Source of the DNA: Streptomyces africanus
GTDB taxonomy: Bacteria; Actinomycetota; Actinomycetes; Streptomycetales; Streptomycetaceae
Assembly: GCF_002150735.1 (NCBI RefSeq)
Contig: NZ_MUKA01000183.1
Span: 1-34,484, forward strand
Length of the DNA stretch: 34,484 nt
Reading direction: 5' to 3'
Of the stretch, positions 16,425 through 23,590 are shown one piece after another; within the stretch, counting starts at the first letter, position 1; the number at the start of each line of letters is the position of its first letter. Under the pieces are notes generated by a model. It searched no databases. It saw nothing but the letters and a program-made list of their open reading frames with translations, and had not been told where the DNA came from. A program made the position numbers and the translations under genes.

Positions 16425-17015
16425 TCAGACTCGCTGGTCGGCGTCCAGCAGAGCGAGGGCGTTGTTCACCCCCTGCTCGAGGAGCGCATCAGCGAGTTGA
16501 CGGTCCGTCAAGGCGCGGGCGAGCTGCAGTGTTCCGGCCAACAGGCCGAGGAGGCCGAGCGCCTTCACTCGCGCGGAGGACGGGGCCTCGGGCGCCATGC
16601 GAGAGGCGATGCCGTCGATGAGGACCAGGACGCCGTCGGTGTACGCCTGCCTGGTCGTGTCGGTGCAGCGCCCGATCTCGTCGAGCAGAGCGGCGTTGGG
16701 GCAGCCGTCGCCGAGGTTGTCGCGGTGCTGGGGCGACAGGTATCCCCGCACGATCTGCTCGATGCCGGCACGGCCAGGTGCGGCCTGCGCGACGACATTC
16801 TCCGCCTGCACCTTCAGCTGATCGGCGATTGCCGTGGTGACGAGGTCGTCTTTGGATTCGAAGTGAGCGTAGAAGGCCCCATTGGTCAGCCCCGCGTCCT
16901 TCATGAGCGTCGAGACTCCGGAGCCGTCGATACCGTCTCGCTTGAACCGGCGACCCGCCGTCTCGATGATCCGCCGCCTCGTCTCCGCCTTGTGCTCTTT
17001 TCCGTACCGCACCAC
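16425..17015 (-). CDS. TetR-family regulator with NemR-position cysteine
   Basis: 196 residues. The start is GTG at 17013-17015 with GAGGAG eight bases upstream. The N-terminal DNA-binding domain holds TRRRIIETAGRRFKRDGIDG and the recognition helix GLTNGAFYAHFESKDDL. The ligand domain has GDGCPNAALLDEIG, with Cys at about 105; E. coli NemR senses electrophiles through Cys106 in a comparable GC motif. It is followed directly by the relic quinone oxidoreductase and SnoaL genes, so it probably once led a detoxification operon. Its promoter contains site D, related to sites A to C, which suggests autoregulation and control of both SDR genes. Confidence 0.9.
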   Translation of the reverse strand: MVRYGKEHKAETRRRIIETAGRRFKRDGIDGSGVSTLMKDAGLTNGAFYAHFESKDDLVTTAIADQLKVQAENVVAQAAPGRAGIEQIVRGYLSPQHRDNLGDGCPNAALLDEIGRCTDTTRQAYTDGVLVLIDGIASRMAPEAPSSARVKALGLLGLLAGTLQLARALTDRQLADALLEQGVNNALALLDADQRV

Positions 17016-17068
17016 AGCACACGCTCCTCGCCGGCCGGAAGGACCGGTTGCCCGTCACCGACTTCGCC

Positions 17069-17096
17069 AGTCTATGGTATGGCGAACGTAATCCAA
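17069..17096 (-). promoter_or_regulatory. TetR promoter with operator site D
   Basis: On the minus strand TTGGAT (17091-17096), 16 bases and TAGACT (17069-17074) form a good promoter for the TetR gene. The spacer holds CGTTCGCCATAC. On the plus strand CGAACGTAATCCAAATC resembles site A (CGTAAT and CAAATC are shared). It is the weakest match of the four. Confidence 0.5.
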
Positions 17097-17147
17097 ATCG
17101 TCGTCCCGGCTGTACGCCCCCACGGGCCGAGGGCGCCGCCCGCGGAG

Positions 17148-17648
17148 TCACACCCGAGGGGCCGGCACCGGGAAGAGCATGCAGCTGCTGGTGGCGTGGG
17201 CGAGGAGACGGCCCTTCGCATCGACCAACTGGGCCTGGGCGAGGGCGGTTTGGCGCCCCTTGTTCACGACCGTGCCGATGGCGCGCACCGGACCCGTGTC
17301 CACGGTGATCGGCCGCAGGAACTTCACGGTCAGGTCGAGCGAGGTGTACGCCACGCCCTGCGGAAGGGTGGTCTGGACGGCGCAGCCCGCCGCCGAGTCG
17401 AGCAGGGTGGCGAAGACGCCGCCGTGGACGCTGCCGATCGGGTTGTAGTGCTCCTCCCCCGGCGTCAGAGAGAAGACCGCCCTGCCGGGCTCCACCTCGT
17501 CCAGGGTGAAGTCGACGGTGCTGCTGATCGGCGCCCTCGGCAGCCGTCCCGCCTGCACCTCGCGCAGGAAGTCGATGCCGGGCATGCGTCCGGCGGCCTC
17601 CGCCGAGATCGCGGGATCGTCCCAGTGATACGTACGCGTTCGCCCCAC
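17148..17648 (-). CDS. PaaI-type hotdog-fold thioesterase
   Basis: 166 residues, starting at GTG (17646-17648) with GAAGGG nine bases upstream. The hotdog core has YNPIGSVHGGVFATLLDSAA: HGG is the oxyanion-forming motif and the Asp the usual catalytic acid of this branch. It is followed by LDLTVKFLRPITVDTGPVRA and the last strand with LLAHATSSCMLF. The family hydrolyses acyl-CoA or aryl-CoA thioesters in the cytosol as a tetramer. The gene is divergent from an HxlR regulator with two TCAGCTGA palindromes between them, so it is probably controlled by it. The CoA ester substrate is unknown. Confidence 0.9.
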   Translation of the reverse strand: MGRTRTYHWDDPAISAEAAGRMPGIDFLREVQAGRLPRAPISSTVDFTLDEVEPGRAVFSLTPGEEHYNPIGSVHGGVFATLLDSAAGCAVQTTLPQGVAYTSLDLTVKFLRPITVDTGPVRAIGTVVNKGRQTALAQAQLVDAKGRLLAHATSSCMLFPVPAPRV

Positions 17649-17672
17649 GGCCCAGCGCCCTTCCCTCTGACG

Positions 17673-17717
17673 GTCAGCTGACTTTTCCAGGTGAAGCTAG
17701 GCTTTACTTCAGCTGAC
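17673..17717. promoter_or_regulatory. Twin TCAGCTGA palindromes between thioesterase and HxlR genes
   Basis: GTCAGCTGAC is a perfect 10-bp palindrome at 17673-17682, and the core TCAGCTGA recurs at 17709-17716 with centres 35 bp apart. The 105-bp divergent gap has no other strong symmetry. This is a candidate operator pair for the HxlR protein. Confidence 0.55.
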
Positions 17718-17753
17718 TGTCAATGGCGAAGCCAGTCCCCTTACGATGGCGGG

Positions 17754-18221
17754 ATGGAGTGGCTTGAGGCGAGCACGGAGAACTGCCCCGTCCAGCGCAC
17801 GCTCGACGTGATCGGGGAGAAATGGACCCTGCTGATCCTGCGTGACGCCGTCAACGGAGTCCGCCGCTTCGACGACTTCCACCGCCACATCGGCCTGTCG
17901 GAAGCCGTCCTCAGCGACCGCCTCCGCAAGCTGACCTCGGCCGGCATCCTGAAGACCGTCCCCTACCGGGAGCCCGGCAGCCGCTCCCGCAACGAATACC
18001 GCCTGACCCGCAAGGGCTGGGACCTGTGGCCCGTTCTGATGGCACTGACCCAGTGGGGCGAGACATACGCCCTCGGCTCCGAAGGCCCTGTACTGGACGT
18101 ACGCCACACCGAGTGCGACGCCCCGGTCCGCGTCGTCGTCGAGTGCTCCGCGGAGCACTCCACCCTCACTCCGCGGGACGTCACCGCCCGGCTGGGAGCA
18201 GGCGCCCGCCCCCGCTCGTGA
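17754..18221 (+). CDS. HxlR-family winged-helix regulator (Cys-containing)
   Basis: 155 residues from the ATG at 17754. ENCPVQRTLDVIGEKWTLLI starts the domain, with Cys next to Asn as in redox-sensing HxlR proteins. RFDDFHRHIGLSEAVLSDRL is the DNA-reading region and YREPGSRSRNEYRLTRKG the wing. The C-terminal part has two more Cys (HTECDAPV, VVECSAEH). A -10-like TTACGA (17741-17746) lies seven bases before the ATG with no clear ribosome site, so a leaderless message is likely. It is closely similar in plan to the HxlR at 14482-14991. Divergent from the thioesterase gene and convergent with an esterase gene. Confidence 0.9.
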   Translation: MEWLEASTENCPVQRTLDVIGEKWTLLILRDAVNGVRRFDDFHRHIGLSEAVLSDRLRKLTSAGILKTVPYREPGSRSRNEYRLTRKGWDLWPVLMALTQWGETYALGSEGPVLDVRHTECDAPVRVVVECSAEHSTLTPRDVTARLGAGARPRS

Positions 18222-18283
18222 GCCCTGGCCCGCCGGACCGGGACGAGGTCGCGTGCGTCGCGGACCTGCGCGCTGCCGCAGGC

Positions 18284-18319
18284 CCTGCCGGCATCCGTCC
18301 GCCGTCCCGATCCGGCAGG
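18284..18319. terminator. Hairpin between convergent HxlR and esterase genes
   Basis: CCTGCCGG (18284-18291) and CCGGCAGG (18312-18319) pair perfectly over 8 bp with a 20-base loop, in the 136-bp gap between convergent genes. It could stop transcription from both sides. Confidence 0.5.
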
Positions 18320-18357
18320 CTCGCGACTGTTGTGACTGCCGCGCCCGTACCGCCCGG

Positions 18358-19275
18358 TCAGATCTTGGCCTTCTCCCGGACCCAGGCGCCGATCCGTGCG
18401 ATGGCGGCGTCGGTCTCCGGAATCCGGCCGGCGCCGTAGACGTACGAGTGCTGGCCTCCGGGGACCACGACGGTCGTCGTGTCGATTCCGGCGTCCTTGA
18501 CGCGGGCGGCGAACTCCTCGTCCTCGCCGGCCAGGACCTCGTACGTGCCCCAGGAGACGAGGGTCGGGGGCAGACCGCTCAGGTCCGCCCGGTTCAGGTT
18601 GATCCGGGTGTCCGTGAACTCGATACCCGTGCCGCCGATCCAGGACTCCCGGAAGAACTCCAGCAGTTCCCTGCTGAGAATCTTGTCCGTCTGGGCGTTG
18701 GCCGCGATGGTCTCGTTGGCGATCTCGAGGTCGCACCAGGGGGAGATCGACACGATGGCGCCGGGCAGCGGCTGCTTCTTGTCACGGAGGCGCAGCGCCA
18801 GGGCGACGGCGATGAACCCGCCGATCGAGTGGCCGATCGTGACGATGTTTCCCGGCTCGTACCCTTCGGAGAGCAGCCAGTTGAAGGCCGCCTCCGCGTC
18901 GTCCACCTGAGCCGGGTACTTGTGTTCCGGCGCTCGCCGGAAGTCCAGCACCAGGACGGGCGCCCCTGCGGCCTTGGCGATGTGGCCGGCGAGCTTTCGG
19001 TCGACGTGTGCCGAGGCCAGTACGGAGCCCCCGGCGTGAGTGTGCAGAAGGACGTGGTCGGTGGTGGCGTCGAGGGGCTCGCACCAGATTCCCAGCACGC
19101 CACCCGCGTCCACCTCCCGGTAGGTGACGCCCTCCGGCTCCCGGGCTGCGAGATGGACCTGCTCCGCCCGGATGCGCGCGGCCTCCAGCTCGGACGGGGG
19201 ATTCGCCCCCGTGGCCAGCCATTCCGCGAACTCGATCGCTTCCGGGCTCAGTTCAACAGCAGCGTGCTCGGACAT
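18358..19275 (-). CDS. Alpha/beta hydrolase of the hormone-sensitive-lipase family, unusual active-site motifs
   Basis: 305 residues; GGAGG sits seven bases before the ATG. Family IV features are DFRRAPEHKYPAQVDDAEAA, the nucleophile elbow (Ser about 150) and the C-terminal His in GGQHSYVYGAG, with the acid likely in AGEDEEF. Two hallmark motifs deviate: the oxyanion HGGG reads HAGG (80-83) and the usual GDSAGG reads GHSIGG (148-153). The triad appears complete, so it should be active on small esters or lactones. The upstream OYE gene is 61 bp away on the same strand, so the two probably form one transcript from the OYE promoter. No signal peptide. Confidence 0.88.
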   Translation of the reverse strand: MSEHAAVELSPEAIEFAEWLATGANPPSELEAARIRAEQVHLAAREPEGVTYREVDAGGVLGIWCEPLDATTDHVLLHTHAGGSVLASAHVDRKLAGHIAKAAGAPVLVLDFRRAPEHKYPAQVDDAEAAFNWLLSEGYEPGNIVTIGHSIGGFIAVALALRLRDKKQPLPGAIVSISPWCDLEIANETIAANAQTDKILSRELLEFFRESWIGGTGIEFTDTRINLNRADLSGLPPTLVSWGTYEVLAGEDEEFAARVKDAGIDTTTVVVPGGQHSYVYGAGRIPETDAAIARIGAWVREKAKI

Positions 19276-19336
19276 CTGGTACCTCCATGGGGCCGTGTGG
19301 CATACCGGCCCGCCAGGACCGGTATGGCGGGGTTGG

Positions 19337-20398
19337 TCAGGCGGTGAGGGTGGGGTAGTCGGTGTAACCGGCCTCGCCGCCGCCGTAGAAGGTGGCGGGG
19401 TCGGGGGTGTTCAGCGGCGCGCCGGTGCGTACGCGCTCGACCAGGTCGGGGTTGGCGAGGGCCATCACGCCGACGGTGACGATGTCGGCCAGGCCGTCCT
19501 CGATGTCCTTCGCGCGGGTGACGATGTCGGTGCCGGCCCGGTTGAGGACCAAGGTGTTCGGCCACAGCTTGCGCAGGGTGTGCAGGAGTTCGTCGTCGCC
19601 GCCGTGGCCGATGTGCAGGTAGGCGAGGTCGAGCGGGGCGAGGGCGCGCACGAGTGCCGGGTACAGCTCGTGGGTGTCGCTCTCCGCGATGTCGTTGAAC
19701 GGGTTGCCGGGAGAGATCCGGAAGCCGGTGCGGCCGGCGCCGATCTCCTCGGCCACGGCGGTGGCGACCTCGACGGCGAAGCGGATGCGGTTGTCGAGGG
19801 AGCCGCCGTAGCGATCGGTGCGCTGGTTGGTATTGGCGGCGAGGAACTGGTGCACGAGGTAGCCGTTGGCGCCGTGGATCTCGACGCCGTCGGCGCCGGC
19901 CGCGATGGCGGCGGCCGCGGCGCGCCGGTAGTCGTCGACCGTCGCGGCGACCTCCTCGGTGGCCAGTTCGCGCGGGACCGGCATCCGCTGGGGGCCGGAC
20001 GGGGTGAACATCTCGCCTGCCGGCTGGACCGGGGACGGGGCGACCGGTTGCCGGTGGTGGGGGGTGTTGTCGGGGTGGGACATCCGTCCGACGTGCATGA
20101 GCTGGATGACGATGCGTCCGTCGGCGCCGTGCACGGCATCGGTGACCTTGCGCCAGCCGGCGATGTGCTCCTCGGAGTAGATGCCGGGGGTGAGCAGGTA
20201 GCCCTGTCCGTCGGCGTTGGGCTGGGTGCCCTCGGTGATGATGAGGGCGTGCGAGGCGCGCTGGGCGTAGTACTCGGCGTTCAGCTCGGTGGGGACGCCT
20301 TCCGGGGTGGACCGGTCGCGCGTCATGGGGGCCATCGCAAGCCGGTGCGGCAGGGCGATCTCCCCGGCGACGATCGGGTTCCACAGGGCGTTCAGCAT
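19337..20398 (-). CDS. Old Yellow Enzyme family FMN-dependent alkene reductase (NemA-like)
   Basis: 353 residues, typical OYE length. FMN and substrate motifs: LAMAPMTRDRS near the N-terminus, VIQLMHVGRMSH, EIHGANGYLVHQFL (His 175, Asn 178 bind the substrate carbonyl or nitro group, Tyr 180 donates a proton) and NTNQRTDRYGGS. The C-terminus has VGVMALANPDLV phosphate-binding residues. It reduces activated C=C bonds, quinones, N-ethylmaleimide-like electrophiles or nitro compounds with NADPH. It is divergent from a TetR gene with a NemR-like Cys, the same partner arrangement as nemR-nemA though divergent. A perfect inverted repeat overlaps its -10. Confidence 0.93.
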   Translation of the reverse strand: MLNALWNPIVAGEIALPHRLAMAPMTRDRSTPEGVPTELNAEYYAQRASHALIITEGTQPNADGQGYLLTPGIYSEEHIAGWRKVTDAVHGADGRIVIQLMHVGRMSHPDNTPHHRQPVAPSPVQPAGEMFTPSGPQRMPVPRELATEEVAATVDDYRRAAAAAIAAGADGVEIHGANGYLVHQFLAANTNQRTDRYGGSLDNRIRFAVEVATAVAEEIGAGRTGFRISPGNPFNDIAESDTHELYPALVRALAPLDLAYLHIGHGGDDELLHTLRKLWPNTLVLNRAGTDIVTRAKDIEDGLADIVTVGVMALANPDLVERVRTGAPLNTPDPATFYGGGEAGYTDYPTLTA

Positions 20399-20525
20399 GG
20401 ATGTGTCCTCGGATAAGGGGTCAGAGAGAGGGGCGGCGGGATGCCTGTCCCGCGGATGACGCAGAAGTGGCGAGCGGCCGGGCAGACCAGTAGCCGTCCA
20501 CCGTGGGGGCCGAAGCTCGACCTCG

Positions 20526-20563
20526 CTTTAGATTACGATAGGTATCTAAAGTTGTTCCGTCAA
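20526..20563 (-). promoter_or_regulatory. OYE promoter with overlapping 8-bp inverted repeat
   Basis: On the minus strand TTGACG (20558-20563), a 17-base spacer and TATCGT (20535-20540) make a good promoter. Perfect arms CTTTAGAT (20526-20533) and ATCTAAAG (20544-20551) flank the -10, an ideal place for repressor binding. Confidence 0.7.
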
Positions 20564-20620
20564 CGGCCGGGGTGAGCACACAGGCACGGCATACGGCCGG
20601 TCGCCCGGCACCTCGCATTA

Positions 20621-20646
20621 CGATAGATGCGCTTCACTATCTATCG
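20621..20646 (+). promoter_or_regulatory. Second inverted repeat, before the TetR gene
   Basis: CGATAGAT (20621-20628) and ATCTATCG (20639-20646) are perfect 8-bp arms with a 10-base spacer, the same geometry as the repeat over the OYE promoter. TTACGATAG occurs in both, 85 bp apart. It ends 14 bp before the TetR start, which suggests autoregulation. Confidence 0.68.
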
Positions 20647-20660
20647 CGGGCAGGTGACTG

Positions 20661-21221
20661 ATGAGTCGCGTTTCACAGGCGCAAGCACTCGAGAACCGCA
20701 GGCGCGCGGTCGCCGCGGCCTCCCAGCTCTTCCGGGAGCGCGGAGTGAACGGCATCAGCGTCGCCGATCTGATGAAGTCCATCGGGCTGACCACGGGCGG
20801 CTTCTACAAGCAGTTCCCCTCCAAGGAGGCCCTGATCGCCGAGGCGGCTCAAGCCGCCTTCGGGGATCTCGACCTCCTCCTGGCGGAGTTCGACGCGGCC
20901 CACGGCGATCACGACACCGCACGCGACGCCCTCGTCGACTTCTACCTGTCGGCCGAGCACCGCGACCAGCCCGGCACCGGTTGCCCCACGGCCGGATTCG
21001 CAGGGGACATGGCGCGCGAGACCACCGCTGAAGAGGTCCGCGAAACGTACGCGGCCGGAGTCGAGGAATTCGCCGCGTGGCTGTCCACCGACGCCGACGA
21101 CGGCCTTCCGATCGTGGCCACCCTGGTCGGCGCGATCCTGCTGGCCCGGGCCACGGCGGGCACAGAGCTGTCGGAGAGGATCCTGGAGTCGACCCGCAAG
21201 GCCACCATGAGGCACCCCTGA
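20661..21221 (+). CDS. TetR-family regulator, NemR-like (electrophile-sensing candidate)
   Basis: 186 residues. The helix-turn-helix region reads GISVADLMKSIGLTTGGFYK then QFPSKEAL. The ligand domain includes PGTGCPTAGFAGDMARE, with Cys at 108, close to the sensing Cys106 of E. coli NemR. The ATG at 20661 follows GCAGG by seven bases. It is divergent from the Old Yellow Enzyme gene, and both promoters carry matching inverted repeats. The simplest model is that it represses itself and the OYE-esterase transcript until an electrophile or quinone modifies its Cys. It is clearly related to the TetR at 16425-17015. Confidence 0.92.
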   Translation: MSRVSQAQALENRRRAVAAASQLFRERGVNGISVADLMKSIGLTTGGFYKQFPSKEALIAEAAQAAFGDLDLLLAEFDAAHGDHDTARDALVDFYLSAEHRDQPGTGCPTAGFAGDMARETTAEEVRETYAAGVEEFAAWLSTDADDGLPIVATLVGAILLARATAGTELSERILESTRKATMRHP

Positions 21222-21226
21222 CCACA

Positions 21227-21261
21227 CCTGAGTTTACTTTCCTACACTCAGGCGATAGCGT
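21227..21261 (+). promoter_or_regulatory. Promoter and inverted repeat before the quinone oxidoreductase gene
   Basis: TTTACT (21233-21238), a 17-base spacer and TAGCGT (21256-21261) form a promoter. The arms CCTGAGT (21227-21233) and ACTCAGG (21246-21252) straddle the -35. The repeat starts six bases after the TetR stop and could also terminate that gene. TTTACTT also occurs near both HxlR promoters. Confidence 0.5.
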
Positions 21262-21370
21262 CGCGGACAAGGCGTCAACCCGGCCGCACGCGAGAAACGG
21301 GCGCGCAGGGGGACCTGCGCGAAGAATCGGATCGACCACCGGAACCCCCACGCACAGAGAGGCGGTCGGC

Positions 21371-22390
21371 GTGAAGGCATTCGTCGTCGAGAAGTACGGC
21401 AAGGACGGCGCGCGCGCCGCAGAGGTGCCCGAGCCCACGGTTGGAGACCGCGACGTCCTGGTCAGAGTGAGCGCCGCCGGCGTCAACCCGCTGGACAAGA
21501 TGGTCCGCAACGGGGAGTTCAAGCTGCTCCTGAAGTACAAGCTTCCGTTCGTGCTCGGCCACGACGTGGCCGGGGTCGTGACGCGGGTCGGCTCCGCCGT
21601 ACGCGGCTTCGAGGTCGGCGACGAGGTCTACGCCCGGCCACGCGACCTGCGGATCGGAAGCTTCGCGGAGTTCATCGCGATCGACATGGACGATGTCGCG
21701 CCCAAGCCCGCCACCCTCACCCTGCGTGAGGCGGCCGCGGTGCCGCTGGTGGCCCTGGCCGCCTGGCAGGTTCTCGTCGACCGGGCCCACGTTCAGCCGG
21801 GCCAGAAGGTGCTCATCCACGCCGGTGCCGGTGGCCTCGGGTCGACGGTCATCCAGCTCGCCAAGCACCTCGGCGCCACGGTGGCGACGACCGCGAACAC
21901 CGACTCCGAGAAGTTGGTCCGGAGCCTCGGCGCCGACATCGTCGTCGACTACACCAGGGAGGACTTCTCACAGGTGCTGTCCGGATACGACCTGGTGCTG
22001 GACTCCCTGGGCGGCGCGAACCTGGAGAAGTCGCTGACCGTGCTGAAGCCCGGCGGCCTGGCCATCAGTGTCGTCGGCCCGCCGGACGCAGGTTTCGCCA
22101 AGCAGGTCGGCGCCCCGTCCTTCATGGGCCTGATCATGAACACGCTCAGCCGCAAGGTGCGCAAGCAGGCGAAGGCACTGGGCGTGCGCTACGAGTTCTT
22201 CTTCATGCGGGCCAACGGCTCCCAGCTGCGCGAGCTCGGCGCCCTCTACGACAGCGGGCAGCTCCGCCCGGTCATCGACAGCACCTTCCCGTTCGACCGG
22301 ACGCTCGAAGCGATGGCGCACGTCGAGCAGGGCCGCACGAGGGCCGGCAAGGTCGTCGTCTCGATGGTGCCCGACGACGACAACGACTGA
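21371..22390 (+). CDS. NADP-dependent quinone oxidoreductase, zinc-free medium-chain family
   Basis: 339 residues from GTG at 21371, in frame with a longer upstream frame, with AGAGAGG upstream. GroES-like half: VLVRVSAAGVNPLDKMVRNG, PFVLGHDVAGVVTRVG and GDEVYARP. Rossmann half: VLIHAGAGGLGSTVIQLAKH, then the cofactor segment ATTANTDSEKLVRSLGAD, typical of NADPH-using quinone reductases. The structural and catalytic zinc Cys are absent, as expected for QOR. The C-terminus is acidic (PDDDND). It lies 149 bp downstream of the NemR-like gene on the same strand with its own promoter. Likely role: two-electron reduction of quinones or enones in the cytosol. Confidence 0.91.
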   Translation: MKAFVVEKYGKDGARAAEVPEPTVGDRDVLVRVSAAGVNPLDKMVRNGEFKLLLKYKLPFVLGHDVAGVVTRVGSAVRGFEVGDEVYARPRDLRIGSFAEFIAIDMDDVAPKPATLTLREAAAVPLVALAAWQVLVDRAHVQPGQKVLIHAGAGGLGSTVIQLAKHLGATVATTANTDSEKLVRSLGADIVVDYTREDFSQVLSGYDLVLDSLGGANLEKSLTVLKPGGLAISVVGPPDAGFAKQVGAPSFMGLIMNTLSRKVRKQAKALGVRYEFFFMRANGSQLRELGALYDSGQLRPVIDSTFPFDRTLEAMAHVEQGRTRAGKVVVSMVPDDDND

Positions 22391-22394
22391 GAGT

Positions 22395-22423
22395 GTGCCG
22401 GTCACAGACCCTCCGTGCGGCAC
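22395..22423. terminator. Hairpin between convergent quinone oxidoreductase and hydratase-family genes
   Basis: GTGCCG (22395-22400) and CGGCAC (22418-22423) pair perfectly over 6 bp with a 17-base loop in the 35-bp convergent gap. A weak bidirectional terminator candidate. Confidence 0.4.
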
Positions 22424-22425
22424 GG

Positions 22426-23421
22426 TCAGCGGAGGGGCGAGGCACTCTGCCAGTCGGGAGCGCGGTCCTTGTCGACCAGGGCCGCACGGACGCCCTCCAG
22501 GAAGTCCGGCGTGCGGATGGTCGTGCGCGTGAGGGCGAGTTCGGCGGCGAGGCACTCGCGCAGCGTGCGCTGCCTGCCCCGGGCCAGCAGGGCGTGAGTG
22601 ATCTCCAGGCTCTGCGGCGAGGCGGACTCCAGGGCGGCCAAGGCGGATGCGGCCCAGGGGGTGTCCAGACGGCGCAGGCGTTTCTCGATCTCACCCAGGT
22701 CCGGCGCGCCGAACGCCCAGTCCACGTCTCCGCGTACCTCCGCCAGCCCGCTCTGCGCCACCGGGGACCGGCCGGCGAGACGGTTCAGGACCACGTCCAC
22801 CGGGTCACCGGGGTGGTCGGCCAGGGCGTGCCCGACCGCGTCGAGCCGGTCCGCGGGGACGAAGTGCGTGGCCAGCCCCGTGTACAGGGCGTCGGCCGCG
22901 TCGAGCCGGTGCCCCGTCAGCCCCAGGTACATACCGATCGCGCCGGGCAGCCTCGGCAGAAAGTAGCCGGCCCCGATGTCCGGGAAGAACCCGATCCCGG
23001 TCTCGGGCATCGCCAGGACCGCGCGCTCGGTGACGACGCGGAAGCTGCCGTGGACGGACAGACCGAGACCGCCGCCCATGCACACGCCGTCGATGAGCGA
23101 CACGACCGGCACGGGATACTCGGCGATCCGGGCGTTGAGCCGGTACTCCGTGGCGAAGAACCGCTCACTGGCCTCGGCATCCCCGGCGAGGCTGTGCTCG
23201 CGGATCGTGCGGATGTCCCCGCCGGCGCAGAACGCCTTCGCGCTGGTACTGGCGAGCACCACGGCGGACAGCGGGGTGTGCTCCCACTCGACGAGCACCC
23301 GGTCGATGGCGGCGACCATGCCTGTCGTCAGGGCGTTGAGCGCCTTGGGCCGGTTCAGGAGGATGCGGCCTACGCCCCGGTGGACGTCGGTGAGGATCTC
23401 GGCCGCAGCGGTGTCAGTCAT
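22426..23421 (-). CDS. 3-hydroxyisobutyryl-CoA hydrolase-like enoyl-CoA hydratase/isomerase
   Basis: 331 residues, longer than a plain enoyl-CoA hydratase (about 260) and typical of the HIBCH branch. Crotonase motifs: LNRPKALNALT, KAFCAGGDIRTI (oxyanion hole), GVCMGGGLGLSVHGSFRVVT and PETGIGFFPDIGAGYFLPRL (Glu and Asp of the HIBCH active site). The C-terminal helix DFLEGVRAALVDKDRAPDW is diagnostic. HIBCH releases 3-hydroxyisobutyrate in valine breakdown. It is divergent from the propionyl-CoA synthetase gene, and both enzymes touch the valine-to-propionyl-CoA route. The upstream GAAG is only a weak ribosome site. Some family members act as enoyl-CoA hydratases instead. Confidence 0.87.
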   Translation of the reverse strand: MTDTAAAEILTDVHRGVGRILLNRPKALNALTTGMVAAIDRVLVEWEHTPLSAVVLASTSAKAFCAGGDIRTIREHSLAGDAEASERFFATEYRLNARIAEYPVPVVSLIDGVCMGGGLGLSVHGSFRVVTERAVLAMPETGIGFFPDIGAGYFLPRLPGAIGMYLGLTGHRLDAADALYTGLATHFVPADRLDAVGHALADHPGDPVDVVLNRLAGRSPVAQSGLAEVRGDVDWAFGAPDLGEIEKRLRRLDTPWAASALAALESASPQSLEITHALLARGRQRTLRECLAAELALTRTTIRTPDFLEGVRAALVDKDRAPDWQSASPLR

Positions 23422-23468
23422 GGGTCTTCATCTCGTTTCCGCGCGGGGTGGGCACCTCAAGATCCTGA

Positions 23469-23518
23469 CACAGGGCTGTGCCGACGCCCCGGAAGGGCCC
23501 GGCCATGCCGTCCGGCAT
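23469..23518. promoter_or_regulatory. Two short palindromes in the divergent hydrolase/prpE control region
   Basis: The 169-bp divergent gap holds CACAG-GG-CTGTG (23469-23480) and ATGCCG-TC-CGGCAT (23505-23518). Either could be an operator for a shared regulator. No convincing -10/-35 pair was found for prpE. Confidence 0.35.
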
Positions 23519-23590
23519 ACGGTAGTTGTGTCCGGCACGGTTCCGCACGCAGCCCCACCACCGTCCCTCGATGCCACAAAGGAGTGCGCG

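Noticed and set aside
17668..17725. Possible attachment-site-like repeat around the TCAGCTGA pair
   Set aside because: No tRNA or integrase nearby; position between divergent genes fits operators better.
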